Source: an uncultured Chlorobiaceae bacterium
GTDB lineage: Bacteria > Bacteroidota > Chlorobiia > Chlorobiales > Chlorobiaceae
NCBI GenBank assembly: GCA_903994635.1
Contig: CAJEXQ010000004.1
Coordinates: 58,721 to 122,720, forward strand
Reading direction: 5' to 3'
DNA: 64,000 nt
The notes under the pieces are model-generated. The model ran no database searches, was not told where the DNA came from, and worked only from the letters and a program-made list of their open reading frames with translations. This document shows positions 63,328 to 64,000 of this stretch, piece after piece. Position numbers and translations under genes: made by a program. Each line of letters begins with the position of its first letter. Position 1 is the stretch's first letter.

Positions 63328-64000
63328 AGGGGTACGCACGCTCAAGCAGCAGCAGAATCTCCTTGCATTGACGGTCAACCGACACCACAACAATCGTGTG
63401 CAGAGCGGGCAACAGCTTTTTCAGCCCACTGATTTCGAGAGCTGGAGATGCCTTGATGCAGACCCGCTGCGCATGACAAAGCAGCAGATCATGAGAGGCA
63501 ACAACATCCGGACTGGCCGCCTCCAGCGCTATGGAGCGACGCCCCTCCTCACTGCGGGCAGGATCAACAAAAATCCAGTCAAAAAAGTCATCCGGGTACG
63601 CCGCAAGCAGGCTGATGCTTTCGCCGTTCCTTACCTGAACATTGGCAATTCCGCTCACCTTCAGGTTATGCTCAACCACTGCGCATAGCAGCGGATCACG
63701 CTCGCAGTAAACCGCCTCCTGAAACGTCCGAGCCAGAAACATTGAGTCTACACCAAGCCCGCCCGTCAAATCGAGCGCCCTCTTGCCCGACATAAGCGAA
63801 ACCTTGTAAGCCGCAGTGCGTTCCCCGGAGGATTGCTCAAGCGCCAATGGCGTATAGAGCATGTTGTGCTGCGAAAGCGTTGGTAGTTTTTTTACAGCCT
63901 TCTGGCGGCAGGCAAGCTGTTCCGCCATTGCCTGAATCGGTAAATCCCTGCGGCCATGAAACCGCATGGCAAATGCTGCTGGGTCGGCGAAGTGGTGTAA
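63328..64000 (-). pseudogene. THUMP-like methyltransferase, copy 2, N-terminal fragment (runs past window end)
   Basis: Nearly identical to copy 1 from 60939 on (offset 2389) and still open at base 64000, so the start lies outside. It contains HNMLYTPLALEQSSGERTAA and the core ALDLTGGLGVDSMFLA. The motif VDPARR of copy 1 is VDPARS here. The frame runs through the junction at ~63327 into cassette DNA and ends at 63251, so it would make a truncated protein of the first half only. Confidence 0.82.

Overview
The window reads as chromosome of a green sulfur bacterium (Chlorobiaceae, Chlorobium/Pelodictyon group). The clearest marker is a 74-residue chlorosome envelope protein of the CsmB type at 5733-5957. 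Supporting it are a Bacteroidota/Chlorobiota-type succinate dehydrogenase/fumarate reductase (sdhCAB), a short ResB plus CcsA (System II cytochrome c maturation), a C5-pathway hemL for tetrapyrroles, a short second ClpB, and an OstA-like LPS transport gene. No rRNA, tRNA or CRISPR array was seen.

Layout. 1-5.6 kb: end of a deoxyhypusine-synthase-like gene, an RlpA lipoprotein, an alpha/beta hydrolase and sdhCAB. 5.7-10.6 kb: csmB, then a tight four-gene set (AmgK-like sugar kinase, MurU-like nucleotidyltransferase, NamZ/DUF1343 muramidase, Na+/solute symporter) that looks like a MurNAc salvage operon. 10.7-14 kb: a small unknown gene, kup and a second RlpA. 14-25 kb: an envelope redox region with dsbD, apbE, a large Ig-like surface protein, a DUF3570 outer-membrane barrel, a DUF4266 lipoprotein, tlpA (broken by an in-frame amber codon), a Cyc2-like cytochrome-porin, a small cytochrome c without export signal, resB-ccsA and a FISUMP protein. 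Three promoters here share the same operator: TTAAG half-sites at 11-bp steps followed by a -10 box. 25-36.8 kb: mnmE, mazG, an OLD-like ATPase/TOPRIM pair joined to the treS-maltokinase and glgE genes, prfB with its programmed frameshift, and a phosphoesterase. 36.8-48.3 kb: an RTX metalloprotease, an LptA/OstA-like gene, recO, hemL, DUF190-crcB, ruvX, pyrE, tyrA, nadK and an unknown 477-residue protein. 48.3-60.5 kb: a KdsC-like protein that has lost its catalytic Asp, kdsA, a short ClpB, an exported NagZ, a HEPN/MNT toxin-antitoxin pair, sixA, gpsA-plsY-purM-lysC, an NlpC/P60 lipoprotein, prmA and ppx.

The last 3.6 kb holds two direct copies of a THUMP-like methyltransferase gene. The first carries a CAA-to-TAA nonsense change. 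The second is split by a 'mobile mystery protein A/B' (HTH plus Fic) cassette, which replaced about 128 bp of the gene. Both copies therefore look broken in this window.

The most promising undescribed signal is the envelope redox region: one operator arrangement in front of three units, an ApbE flavin transferase beside an outer-membrane barrel carrying two DxxSGAS motifs of the kind ApbE flavinylates, a Gly-rich CGC-tailed lipoprotein, thiol-redox partners and a cytochrome-porin. I infer a co-regulated outer-membrane electron-transfer or metal-handling module. All family names come from reading motifs; no database search was run.
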